The notes under the pieces are model-generated. The model was not told where the DNA came from and did not search any database. It worked only from the letters and a program-made list of their open reading frames with translations. Shown in pieces: positions 7,591-13,735 of a stretch of DNA of 35,907 nucleotides. The number at the start of each line of letters is the position of its first letter. The stretch's first letter is position 1. The translations under genes and the position numbers were made by a program. Location of the stretch: positions 1 through 35,907 of the forward strand of contig JBFXAN010000056.1 of NCBI GenBank assembly GCA_050184225.1, written 5' to 3'. The stretch comes from JBFXAN01 sp050184225 (lineage in GTDB: Bacteria; Chloroflexota; Dehalococcoidia; CAUJGQ01).

Positions 7591-8418
7591 TCAGTTATGT
7601 GGAGCAGTATCGCATGCCGGAGGGTCAAGCGTCAGATGATGATCGGTATGTTCGTCTCCTCTCCCTCGCTCCGCGAGGGAGGGGGCCGCCGCCACCGCCG
7701 CGTACCAATCTGCGTGATGCTCCTTCGCCCACGCCGCCTCGACATCGCCGGAAATGATGCCGGGGAGGGCGGGGCGGGTCGATCGATTGATCAGCGCGAC
7801 ATACAGATGTCCGGCGAGGGGGAGCAAGGAGAAGAGGGCGATCAATTCGTGCAGCGGAAAGACCTGCTCGACAAACGATGCATCGACGATGGATTTGCTG
7901 AAGAAGTTGACGGCCAGCACGAGCCCCGTCATCGCCAGTCCAACCGAGGCCAGCAGCCAGTACCAGGTATTCAGCTTCTGGCCGGCGTTGAACTTGCCCG
8001 TGCGCGGCTGTCGCACGCGGGCACCGAGCAGCGCCAGGGTCGCGTACCGTAGCCAGGCGACGTCTCCCGGCGCCGGTGTGAGCGCCCCGGCGACATCGGC
8101 GGTGAGCATGCGTCGCCGTCGAATCAGCGCAACCAGCGCCAGTGGCGCCAGGATCCAGGCGACGCCAAAGATGATGTGCAGCAACGGCACCAGCCGGTAG
8201 CCATCGATGGCGGGAACTTTGACCGCGGGAATATAGATCAGCAGACCGCTGACGAGAAGGGCGAGGAAGAGGAAGGCGTTGATCCAGTGCAGCAGGCGGG
8301 TGCCGAGCGCGAAGCGCGCGATGCGCGCTGGCAATCGGGAATCGGCAATCGGCAATAGAGGCTCGGACTCACCATTGCCGATTGCCGATTCCCGATTGCG
8401 CCCGCTCACGTCATCCAC
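7591..8418 (-). CDS. Cytochrome b/b6-domain membrane subunit
   Basis: 275 aa from a GTG that overlaps the end of the upstream molybdoenzyme gene by 13 nt. At least four membrane segments are visible: HWINAFLFLALLVSGLLIYI, HIIFGVAWILAPLALVAL, WYWLLASVGLAMTGLVLAV and HELIALFSLLPLAGHLYVAL. His residues in these segments are placed as heme ligands of a formate-dehydrogenase-gamma/cytochrome b561-like protein. It probably passes electrons between the quinone pool and the adjacent Moco protein. Residues about 7-29 are encoded by a 26-bp inverted repeat, so the N-terminus looks acquired. There is no ATG, GTG or TTG between the repeat and the first helix, so translation apparently reads through it. 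Confidence 0.8.
   Translation of the reverse strand: MDDVSGRNRESAIGNGESEPLLPIADSRLPARIARFALGTRLLHWINAFLFLALLVSGLLIYIPAVKVPAIDGYRLVPLLHIIFGVAWILAPLALVALIRRRRMLTADVAGALTPAPGDVAWLRYATLALLGARVRQPRTGKFNAGQKLNTWYWLLASVGLAMTGLVLAVNFFSKSIVDASFVEQVFPLHELIALFSLLPLAGHLYVALINRSTRPALPGIISGDVEAAWAKEHHADWYAAVAAAPSLAERGRGDEHTDHHLTLDPPACDTAPHN
8331..8399. repeat. 26-bp perfect inverted repeat inside the cytochrome b gene
   Basis: Arms 8331-8356 and 8374-8399 match exactly as reverse complements, each built from CAATCGG/AATCGGC units (for example AATCGGCAATCGGCAAT). The spacer is 17 bp. It lies wholly within the 5' end of the cytochrome b coding sequence and adds about 23 codons to it. It is of the same kind (mirrored short tandem units) as the repeats at 6032-6131 and 9080-9167. 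Confidence 0.85.
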
Positions 8419-9029
8419 GCGTCGATCTGCCAGCCTCGCTGCTCCCAGTAGCCGGTCTCGCGGTAAGGGACGAATTCAACCCGCTTCAACCACTTCGGGC
8501 CTTTGTAGCCGTACATGCGCGGCACCACCAGCCGCAACGGATAGCCGTGCTTCTTTTCGAGGGGTTTCTCCCACATCGAGTAGGCGAGCAGGACATCGGG
8601 CAGCATCGCCTGTGGAAGCGTGAGGCTGTCCTTGTAGATGTCGCCCTCGGAGTAAAAGGTGATGAAGCCGGCATCTTGCTTCGGACCGACCATCTCAACC
8701 AGGGTCTGAAAGCGCACACCGTGCCAGCGGACGTTGTCAACGCCCCAACCCTCGACGCAGTGAAAGTCAGAGATCTGCTGAACCGAAGGGAGTTGCTGCA
8801 ACTCGTCCAGCGTGAAGGTGAGCGGACGCTCGACCGCACCATCGACAACCAGCCGGTAGGCCGCCGGATCGACGGCGGGGGTCGGCCGTTCAACGGTATT
8901 GATGCGGAAGTCGCCGGGGAGCGTCCAGAAGCGGTAGCCGAGATAGCCGAGGCCCGCGCCGATCGCGCCGAGGCCGAACAAGCGCCGGCGGCTGATGTGG
9001 ATCGGTGCGTCCTGCCACTCACTACTCAT
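8406..9029 (-). CDS. Molybdopterin-dependent oxidoreductase, sulfite oxidase/MsrP-like fold
   Basis: 207 aa; a compact Moco-domain protein of the sulfite oxidase family, similar in size class to MsrP/YedY relatives. The N-terminus ISRRRLFGLGAIGAGLGYLG is a twin-arginine-like anchor, so the protein likely acts outside the membrane. The Moco-binding Cys is seen in DFHCVEGW (about residue 91). Downstream PLRLVVPRMYGYKGPKWLKR is the conserved substrate/cofactor loop with basic residues. The downstream cytochrome b gene overlaps its stop, so the pair forms a two-subunit membrane oxidoreductase. The substrate is not deducible; sulfoxide reduction or another oxyanion reaction are options. Confidence 0.85.
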   Translation of the reverse strand: MSSEWQDAPIHISRRRLFGLGAIGAGLGYLGYRFWTLPGDFRINTVERPTPAVDPAAYRLVVDGAVERPLTFTLDELQQLPSVQQISDFHCVEGWGVDNVRWHGVRFQTLVEMVGPKQDAGFITFYSEGDIYKDSLTLPQAMLPDVLLAYSMWEKPLEKKHGYPLRLVVPRMYGYKGPKWLKRVEFVPYRETGYWEQRGWQIDAWMT

Positions 9030-9079
9030 GTCGGGATCAGGATATCAGGACCGGCCGGAGTTGCGCTGCCACACATGGG

Positions 9080-9167
9080 AGAACAGGGAAGAGGGAACAG
9101 GGAACAGAGCCTCTCCGCACCACAAAGCAGCCCCGTTTCTCTGCTCCCTGTCCCTCTTCCCTGTTCT
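9080..9167. repeat. Intergenic inverted repeat (ACAGGGAAGAGGGAACAGGG type)
   Basis: Left arm 9080-9109 (AGAACAGGGAAGAGGGAACA...) and right arm 9139-9167 (...CTCTTCCCTGTTCT) are near-perfect inverted copies. Each is made of short GGGAACA/GGGAAGA units, with a spacer of about 30 bp. It separates the molybdoenzyme start from the end of the zinc-ribbon gene. No coding sequence is apparent. Confidence 0.8.
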
Positions 9168-9174
9168 GTGTCGC

Positions 9175-9417
9175 CTATGCCGCGCCGGCGAGCGCCGGTG
9201 CGGTGAGCGGCTCGGCCAGCTCGCGCGAGCGGAGATCTTCCGCGTAGACCGGGCCGCTGCAGCGGAGGCAGCGGAGGCGCTTGCCCGGGATCAGCGGCGA
9301 GCTGCTGCCGTCCCGCGCTTCAAACGCCCACTGATGCTGGGGTGTGCCTTTCTTGCCGGCAACGCGGCCGGAAATCCAGCCGCAGTGGTAACATTTGACG
9401 TCTGCAATCATATTCAT
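9175..9417 (-). CDS. Small zinc-ribbon protein, function unknown
   Basis: 80 aa with two CxxC knuckles, CYHCGW near residue 9 and CLRCSG near residue 59, spaced as in zinc-ribbon or rubredoxin-like proteins. The middle is short and basic (RVAGKKGTPQHQW). The start ATG follows GGAAGG by 11 nt. I do not recognise a named family. It is a free-standing leftward gene between the molybdoenzyme and the tRNA. The stop codon lies 8 bp past an inverted repeat. Confidence 0.6.
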   Translation of the reverse strand: MNMIADVKCYHCGWISGRVAGKKGTPQHQWAFEARDGSSSPLIPGKRLRCLRCSGPVYAEDLRSRELAEPLTAPALAGAA

Positions 9418-9605
9418 GTTGGTGTTGTCCTTCCGATGATGGGCTCCTCCCCCATCTTCTAGAAAGACGTTACGGTTTCCCCGCCGGCCAATGATTAACC
9501 AGACCGTTGCTAGACGTTATCGTTGGGTTAAATCCTGACACCAGCCTGTGACTCGTTGCGTTCGGCTGAGTGGGAAACGGCCGGTGGCGTGCGGCCTGGA
9601 GCGGT

Positions 9606-9660
9606 GGTAGCGACTGAGTAGACCGAGCGGATAACCGACCGCTTGCAGACCGTCGCTACC
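9606..9660. other. Nested stem-loop in the 363-bp gap next to tRNA-Thr
   Basis: GGTAGCGAC (9606-9614) pairs with GTCGCTACC (9652-9660), and inside it AGCGG (9626-9630) pairs with CCGCT (9639-9643). The arrangement is more structured than a simple terminator and has no T run. It lies in the gap 9418-9779, which holds no convincing gene; a leftward frame crossing it also runs through the tRNA and is rejected. It could be a processed 3' element of the tRNA transcript or a small structured RNA. Confidence 0.35.
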
Positions 9661-9779
9661 CCAAAAACCGCGCACCCCCGCCGCTGGTTGCCCAGTCGGG
9701 AGGGGGTGGGCCCTGCCGCCGAAGCAGTCAGGGGGAGTAGAACGGGGAAAGGGGGCGCGTCCGCCCCACATAGCCCCGG

Positions 9780-9852
9780 AGCCAACGCAGGGAATCGAAC
9801 CCCGAACCACCCGCTTACGAAGCGGACGCTCTACCAGTTGAGCTACGTCGGC
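9780..9852 (-). tRNA. tRNA-Thr (anticodon CGU)
   Basis: On the minus strand the 7-bp acceptor stem GCCGACG/CGTTGGC is present. The D-arm contains TAGCTCAACTGGTAGAGC. The anticodon stem TCCGC/GCGGG holds loop TTCGTAA with anticodon CGT, and the T-arm contains GGTTCGATTCC. The discriminator is T, and CCA is not encoded. The 3' end faces left, away from the phage genes, so a classical 3'-end tRNA attachment for the element on its right is not supported. Confidence 0.93.
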
Positions 9853-9949
9853 ATGGCGCCTCAGGTCGTTGGCACGTCGTACGCCGTGTGACTCCCACGG
9901 CACTGAGGCAGAAGCGAGGATACCACACCGCCGCGCCCGCCGCGGGTGG

Positions 9950-10204
9950 TCAGGCTATCTCTCGCGGGTTCAAAACCGTGAAGCGAGCACGAATCGTCGG
10001 GAATTCATCGAGTGTCTGTAACTCGGCGTTGTAGATGAGATCGCGCGACGAACGATCGAGCAGCGGCGCCCAGATCTCCGTTGTGATCGCGAGTGGGTAC
10101 GTGTCCTCTTCCACCCGCATGGCGTGGAAGTGCGGCACCGACTTGACCCGCTCATAGAAGGCTTCAAGGAACGCTGTGCGTCGTTTCTTCGTTGGTATCG
10201 CCAT
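9950..10204 (-). CDS. Hypothetical protein at the left end of the phage region
   Basis: 84 aa from the ATG at 10204, which has GGGAGGAGG upstream; a GTG at 10231 overlapping the previous stop would give 93 aa. It has a basic start (AIPTKKRRTAFLEAF) and a mixed alpha/beta body, FHAMRVEEDTYPLAITTEIW. It ends FTVLNPREIA. I do not recognise the family. It is the last gene of the leftward prophage block and is coupled to the 54-aa gene before it. Confidence 0.6.
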   Translation of the reverse strand: MAIPTKKRRTAFLEAFYERVKSVPHFHAMRVEEDTYPLAITTEIWAPLLDRSSRDLIYNAELQTLDEFPTIRARFTVLNPREIA

Positions 10205-10227
10205 CCCCATCCTCCTCCCGTCGGTGG

Positions 10228-10392
10228 TCACTGCCAGCGGTGGAGGCGCTTGATCTCCGTCAGGAGTTTCGGTAGGTCGTCAGCGATCAGTTCCTCGATC
10301 TGCGCTGGCGTGGCGACGTAGCCGGCCGGTCGCTGGATCGCCTTGTATCGGCGCTCGATCGCGTCAAACTCCTGTCTAGTCCATCCCCGCAT
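10228..10392 (-). CDS. Small hypothetical protein (54 aa)
   Basis: ATG at 10392 follows GGGAG within GCCGGGAGGATG. The protein begins MRGWTRQEFDAIERRYKAIQ and ends LLTEIKRLHRWQ, and is almost entirely amphipathic helix. It sits 14 bp after the end of the disrupted HigA-type gene and overlaps or abuts the next gene (GTGA at its stop). Helical charge pattern and spacing support a real gene. The function is unknown. Confidence 0.5.
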   Translation of the reverse strand: MRGWTRQEFDAIERRYKAIQRPAGYVATPAQIEELIADDLPKLLTEIKRLHRWQ

Positions 10393-10406
10393 CCTCCCGG
10401 CCGCGC

Positions 10407-10611
10407 TCAGGACGCGGCATCATAGGCCGCTTGCAGGTTGAGCCAGAACTCGGCGCTGGTGCCGAGCCGGACAGCGCCCGTGGATGAGATCCTGCCATGT
10501 CTCAACCGGGATGCCCATCAGCGCCAGATCATCCAGGCCCCAACCACGCGCGGCGAGTTCGTCGGCCAGGTGAACGCCGGGGTGGACGGGTTCGACTGAG
10601 ATGCGGGTCAT
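10407..10611 (-). pseudogene. higA: Frameshifted HigA-type (XRE) antitoxin
   Basis: The start at 10611 has a strong GGAGGAGG site. The first about 45 codons (HPGVHLADELAARGWG, then VETWQDLIHGR) match the HigA/VapI antitoxin pattern. After HGR the frame runs into unrelated residues and stops at 10420. In another frame the DNA continues AVRLGTSAEFWLNLQAAYD and stops at 10407, which is the classic HigA C-terminus. About eight codons that normally lie between the two halves are missing. A small out-of-frame deletion has therefore broken the gene. No HigB toxin is adjacent. A sequencing error is possible but would not explain the missing codons. Confidence 0.7.
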
Positions 10612-10661
10612 GCTAGTCCTCCTCCGATTGCGGGCGGCGGGTGTCGCAGGCGAGGCTACTG

Positions 10662-11129
10662 TCACTTTGCCGTCGCTGCTTGCTTCTGCTTCATCAAACA
10701 CCGTTCCCACCGATACCGTTCATACTTGGCTGCTGGATTGAGGTAATGAATCGATGAGCGTGTTCCCGCGCGGCGCTGCTTTCTGTCGTCACCGTTTTCT
10801 GCGGCCGTCCCTGCATAAAGATGTGCTGGATTGGAACACGGCGGATAGTCGCAATGGTGACAGGCGCTTCGGCCCGGAGGCAATGGGCCATATGTCAACT
10901 CGTAAGCGACTCGATGTGCTCCGACCTGCTCGCCAAGCCATGAGGCCACTCCATAGCCCTGCTGGGTACGATGACCAGGCCAAGGCCAGCACTCATGATC
11001 CTCGCGGCGTCGCCAACCGCCATCCCAATTATCTGGATAACCATCATCCTCGGCCCACCAATCTGGCTGCTCTTGCCACCGGCGAACGTACTCCCAGAAC
11101 CGTGATGCAATGATAGTATCGGGGTGCAT
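10662..11129 (-). CDS. HNH endonuclease
   Basis: 155 aa from the ATG at 11129 (GGGAG five bases upstream); an upstream extension is possible but weak. The order of motifs fits HNH endonucleases of the phage/homing type. First comes a Trp/Cys-rich entry, ECWPWPGHRTQQGYG. Next is AHRVAYELTYGPLP with the first catalytic His. Then CHHCDYPPCSNPAHLYAGT gives the zinc-like cysteines and the NPxHL motif, and AAENGDDRKQRR follows. It may be a mobile endonuclease resident in the phage or a packaging-associated HNH. It lies between the repressor and the broken antitoxin on the leftward transcript. Confidence 0.85.
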   Translation of the reverse strand: MHPDTIIASRFWEYVRRWQEQPDWWAEDDGYPDNWDGGWRRREDHECWPWPGHRTQQGYGVASWLGEQVGAHRVAYELTYGPLPPGRSACHHCDYPPCSNPAHLYAGTAAENGDDRKQRRAGTRSSIHYLNPAAKYERYRWERCLMKQKQAATAK

Positions 11130-11181
11130 GTGCGCTCCCTTCGCATATGCCAGACGGTCGGGCGCTGGAACGCCGCGACCG

Positions 11182-11355
11182 TCATTTCTTGCTTCGCTCC
11201 TCATCGTCTAGGCCGCGTAAGGCGAGTTGAACGAGACGGCCTGGGGGTGTGCGCCTTCCATTCTCCCAGCGCCAGATCGTCTCCCAATGCACGCCGAGTT
11301 TCTCAGCGAGAGATTGGAGCGTGAGGCCGCGACGCTTGCGGTACTCCGAGATCAT
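11182..11355 (-). CDS. XRE-family transcriptional repressor
   Basis: 57 aa, started at MISEYRKRRG because AGAGGTG precedes it by 6 nt; an ATG seven codons earlier (11376) is the alternative. It is a nearly bare helix-turn-helix: TLQSLAEKLGVHWETIWRWE, followed by NGRRTPPGRLVQLAL. It reads leftward away from a divergent control region with three copies of a 17-bp pseudo-palindrome, one of which lies 34 bp upstream of the start. I infer that it is the lysogeny repressor and that it binds these sites. It lacks any peptidase or dimerisation domain, so control of its activity must come from elsewhere. Confidence 0.8.
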   Translation of the reverse strand: MISEYRKRRGLTLQSLAEKLGVHWETIWRWENGRRTPPGRLVQLALRGLDDEERSKK

Positions 11356-11388
11356 CTTCGGCACCTCTGGCTCCATTCTATCACACTC

Positions 11389-11405
11389 TATAGCCAATGG
11401 TCATA
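11389..11405. promoter_or_regulatory. Operator copy O1
   Basis: TATAGCCAATGGTCATA, a pseudo-palindrome of the form TAT-N2-CCANTGG-N2-ATA. It lies directly upstream of the XRE repressor gene and recurs identically at 11470-11486 and nearly so at 11447-11463. The position suits autoregulation of the repressor. Confidence 0.7.
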
Positions 11406-11446
11406 GGCTGCATCTATGCTGCGACGGCTATATGCCGGGTGCATTT

Positions 11447-11463
11447 TATAGCCAATGGTCTTG
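11447..11463. promoter_or_regulatory. Operator copy O2
   Basis: TATAGCCAATGGTCTTG matches O1 over the first 14 bases and diverges at the right end. On the minus strand it provides TTGGCT (11455-11450), 17 bp before TATAGC, a plausible leftward promoter for the repressor. It also abuts the -35 element of the rightward promoter. Confidence 0.65.
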
Positions 11464-11490
11464 ACAGAGTATAGCCAATGGTCATATTCT
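11461..11490 (+). promoter_or_regulatory. Rightward early promoter with embedded operator
   Basis: TTGACA (11461-11466) is followed, 18 bp later, by TATTCT (11485-11490); ATATTC at 17 bp is an alternative. Operator O3 fills the spacer. It would drive the small early genes beginning at 11531. A repressor bound at O3 would block polymerase directly. Confidence 0.65.
11470..11486. promoter_or_regulatory. Operator copy O3
   Basis: TATAGCCAATGGTCATA, identical to O1. It lies between the -35 and -10 elements of the rightward promoter. Centre-to-centre distance to O2 is 23 bp, about two helical turns, and to O1 is 81 bp. Confidence 0.7.
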
Positions 11491-11530
11491 AAGAATATAG
11501 AGACTGACGAGCACACGAAGGAGCACCGAG

Positions 11531-11671
11531 ATGACGAAGCGAATCCAGCGGACATGCGGGCACAAAGAGTCGGTGTGGTTCGAGGACGCAGCACAGTTGG
11601 AGTGGTCGAAGCAGCAGCAGTGCTCGAAGTGCTGGCAGGACACCAAGGTTCTGCTTTACGGCACCGACTAA
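11531..11671 (+). CDS. Small Cys/His protein, first early gene
   Basis: 46 aa, MTKRIQRTCGHKESVWFEDA followed by a Gln-rich stretch and CSKCWQD. The CGH and CxxC pairs suggest a small zinc finger. The ATG follows AAGGAG by about 8 nt. It is the first gene after the repressor-controlled promoter, the place where phages often put small host-modulating or antirepressor proteins. No named family was recognised. Confidence 0.6.
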   Translation: MTKRIQRTCGHKESVWFEDAAQLEWSKQQQCSKCWQDTKVLLYGTD

Positions 11672-11717
11672 CCCCACCCCACCACCGGCACGCAGCAGCA
11701 GCGAGGAGCACGACGAC

Positions 11718-11903
11718 ATGGCGACGAATCACATGGATGCCCAGTTAGCAGCGAACGAGGCTCAGCGACACATTGAGCGGCTGAGTCCGGCGCTGAGGTG
11801 CCGGCGGTGCTGGCAGTGTGGGACGTGTCGCGGTGTGCGGTCCATCTGTTTTGAGCACCGGTGGCCGGCGCAGCGCTTCCTCTGCTGCTGCGAGATGTTG
11901 TGA
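11718..11903 (+). CDS. Small cysteine-rich protein
   Basis: 61 aa with eight cysteines: CRRCWQCGTCRG, then CFEH and a terminal FLCCCEML. The early part is helical (AQLAANEAQRHIERL). The ATG follows GAGGAG by 9 nt. Its stop shares one base with the next start (TGATG). It is probably a metal-binding small phage protein; the function is unknown. Confidence 0.6.
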   Translation: MATNHMDAQLAANEAQRHIERLSPALRCRRCWQCGTCRGVRSICFEHRWPAQRFLCCCEML

Positions 11904-12088
11904 TGATTGACCTGTGGAGCCTGGCGGTCGGTTGCAGGATCAGCGTCCGAGGCGATGACCGCATCTGGCGCGTCCTGCAACCAACCACGGACGGGCAATG
12001 GATCGTCGCGGAAACCGATTGGAACGACGAGGCGTCGATTGTGGATCTCGTGCATATCAATGACATCAGCGCAATTCATACGGACTAG
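11903..12088 (+). CDS. Small hypothetical early protein
   Basis: 61 aa starting MIDLWSLAVGCRISVRGDDR. The ATG overlaps the previous stop (TGATG), which indicates coupled translation and decides the start over an in-frame upstream GTG/ATG. The predicted fold is mostly beta (ISVRGDDRIWRVLQP, QWIVAETDW), like a small SH3 or Tudor-like barrel. No family recognised. Confidence 0.6.
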   Translation: MIDLWSLAVGCRISVRGDDRIWRVLQPTTDGQWIVAETDWNDEASIVDLVHINDISAIHTD

Positions 12089-12137
12089 CGCCCCACCGCC
12101 ACCCGGCGCGGCTGGCAGGAGAGGATGAGCCGGAGAG

Positions 12138-12437
12138 ATGGCGATGCAATTACCGCTCCCGCTCACGTCAGGCGACGACACACGCGACCTCGACGCGATC
12201 TGGTGCCGCTATTGGGCGTGTGAGGGTGAGGCGCTGCTGCTGTTGGGCTGGCCGGATGTGGAGACGATCCCCCGGCTCGACCGGTGGCTGTGGCGGAAGG
12301 GCGTCATCGTGACCCGCGACGAGTGGACGGGGCTCATGCGCCTCGTCGTCACCCGCAAGCGAGCGGAGAGGAGAAGGCGAGATGCTGACGCCGCCGCGAA
12401 CGACGGCGCCGGTGCTCCGCTCACGCGTGGTGGGTGA
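12138..12437 (+). CDS. Hypothetical early protein
   Basis: 99 aa beginning MAMQLPLPLTSGDDTRDLDA. A compact helical middle contains EGEALLLLGWPDVETIPRLD and WTGLMRLVVTRKRAERRRR. The C-terminus is basic and then disordered. GGAGAG precedes the ATG. No family recognised. Confidence 0.6.
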   Translation: MAMQLPLPLTSGDDTRDLDAIWCRYWACEGEALLLLGWPDVETIPRLDRWLWRKGVIVTRDEWTGLMRLVVTRKRAERRRRDADAAANDGAGAPLTRGG

Positions 12438-12497
12438 GCGAGGATAGGATAGCAGATGTGGCGCGGGACCACCGCCGCCGGGGGAGAGGAACAGAGG

Positions 12498-12830
12498 ATG
12501 ACGAACTTCCAGTATCCGATTGCACTCCAGGTGCGTGTGGGACCAGTGATTGACGAGACGGTGGTAGAGGCTGCCGTCCGCAACCTCGAAAAAGGGACAC
12601 GCCATGATCCACGCTGGGAGAAATGGGGCGAGTTGGTCGCACACCGTGCGCTCTCGATCAGCGGCGTCTTCACGGTTGGCGACGCTGAGGTATCGTTCTC
12701 GACATCACAAAGCGGCGAGGTCCATCTCCGATTGACGACGCCGTATGGCTCTCAGTTGCTCCAGTACGACCCACATGGCAAGCGGAGCATGGACGAGGCG
12801 CTTCGGGCTACACGCGGCGAACAAGCCTAA
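12498..12830 (+). CDS. Hypothetical early protein
   Basis: 110 aa from MTNFQYPIALQVRVGPVIDE; the start has AGAGG directly upstream, and an earlier in-frame ATG (12456) lacks a site. Alternating strands and one helix are predicted: helix around ETVVEAAVRNLEK, strands around SISGVFTVGDAEVSF and HLRLTTPYG. No family recognised. The gap before it contains a GC-rich CCACCGCCGCCGGGGG spacer of a kind repeated before several early genes. Confidence 0.6.
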   Translation: MTNFQYPIALQVRVGPVIDETVVEAAVRNLEKGTRHDPRWEKWGELVAHRALSISGVFTVGDAEVSFSTSQSGEVHLRLTTPYGSQLLQYDPHGKRSMDEALRATRGEQA

Positions 12831-12881
12831 CCCACCCCGCCGCACGACGGCGGCCGGGGGCGGCAAAGAGGAGGAGTGAAC

Positions 12882-13100
12882 ATGATAGCCACCGAGGATG
12901 AACGGCTGATTCGTCAAATGGCGGTCGTGCTTGATTACCACGACCCAATGCGCGTGCTGCACGCGCTCGCGCAATCATGCGAGCGTCTCTCGGTTGATGC
13001 TCGGCAGCATGGCAGCATCCGAACGGAGCGTCGTTGGAGGTCGTGGGCTGCCGAACTCCACGCGACAGCCCGGCGCCTTGCACGGATGCCCGATGCGTAA
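12882..13100 (+). CDS. Small helical early protein
   Basis: 72 aa, MIATEDERLIRQMAVVLDYH with later helices around LHALAQSCERLSVDARQHG and a basic C-terminus WAAELHATARRLARM. GAGGAG lies about 6 nt upstream of the ATG; the GTG two codons earlier is inside the ribosome site. Function unknown. Confidence 0.6.
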   Translation: MIATEDERLIRQMAVVLDYHDPMRVLHALAQSCERLSVDARQHGSIRTERRWRSWAAELHATARRLARMPDA

Positions 13101-13142
13101 CGCTGACGACTGAGCCGCGCCGCGCGGCCGGGGAGGGGATAG

Positions 13143-13379
13143 ATGGTGAACGAGTATCTCTTAGAGACATGTTGTGTCGTGGATGCAGATGGCGTCACGC
13201 ATCACCGAATGCGTACGGTTCCACTCTGTGAGTACAACCGCCTGCTCGCCGCCGCCCACGCCGTGGTGGACTGGTCCAAGCCCACCGCCGTCAATGGTAA
13301 ATACGCGCCGTACGTCCTGGTGCCGGTGCAGGTGATGGACGCCCTTCGCGATGCGCTCGCCGCGACCGAGGGCAGCTGA
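13143..13379 (+). CDS. Small hypothetical early protein
   Basis: 78 aa, MVNEYLLETCCVVDADGVTH, then CEYNRLLAAAHAVVDWSKP. It ends in a helix, QVMDALRDALAATEG. The ATG follows GGGGAGGGG. It is the last gene of the first early block; the next 125 bp hold a promoter module. Function unknown. Confidence 0.6.
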   Translation: MVNEYLLETCCVVDADGVTHHRMRTVPLCEYNRLLAAAHAVVDWSKPTAVNGKYAPYVLVPVQVMDALRDALAATEGS

Positions 13380-13458
13380 GTCTATAGACAAAATCAATCG
13401 GTAGCGATTGAAAACGAGGCGTCACCCCATTGTAAACAATCGCTCGCGCTGGTATTCT
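13380..13458 (+). promoter_or_regulatory. Promoter module A: palindrome plus sigma-70 promoter
   Basis: GTCTATAGAC (13380-13389) is a perfect 10-bp palindrome. 40 bp downstream lies TTGTAA (13430-13435), a 17-bp spacer and TATTCT (13453-13458). The transcript leader then reads GGTGAGGCGATGGGAGCCTC before the gene at 13505. Almost the same layout recurs at 14610-14698. Confidence 0.6.
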
Positions 13459-13504
13459 CAGAGGGTGAGGCGATGGGAGCCTCGGCAGCGCGGAGGGTAC
13501 GACG

Positions 13505-13735
13505 ATGGCGACGATTACGGTGGAGACGACGGTGGAGCACCTGGGCGACGTGGCGACGCGGGCGGACCTGGAGCGGTATCTGGACGGACTGGACGACGCG
13601 CTGACGGCGGCGTATCCGGCGGCCGTGATCACCGTCCGCGAGGGAACGCACGCGGTGCGTGTGACCGGCGACCTCGACGCTGAGGACGTGCAGGCAACCG
13701 TGGACGCGCACTTCGCCGCCGGCGGGTGGGCGTAA
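13505..13735 (+). CDS. Small acidic hypothetical protein
   Basis: 76 aa, MATITVETTVEHLGDVATRA. It has alternating strands and helices: ADLERYLDGLDDALTAAYP, ITVREGTHAVRVTG, AEDVQATVDAHFAAGG. The pattern resembles a compact beta-alpha-beta protein with a strongly negative charge. It is the first gene of promoter module A. Function unknown; DNA mimicry is conceivable from the charge but unproven. Confidence 0.65.
   Translation: MATITVETTVEHLGDVATRADLERYLDGLDDALTAAYPAAVITVREGTHAVRVTGDLDAEDVQATVDAHFAAGGWA

Noticed and set aside
9780..9852. tRNA-Thr as the phage attachment site
   Set aside because: Its 3' end points left, away from the phage genes, and I saw no repeat of its 3' half elsewhere in the window. 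Integrated elements usually lie beyond the 3' end.
9517..9903. Leftward 128-codon frame
   Set aside because: It runs straight through the tRNA gene and has no ribosome site or protein-like pattern.
11388..11732. Leftward frames over the early promoter and first early gene
   Set aside because: They cross all operators and the rightward promoter and show no protein-like pattern.
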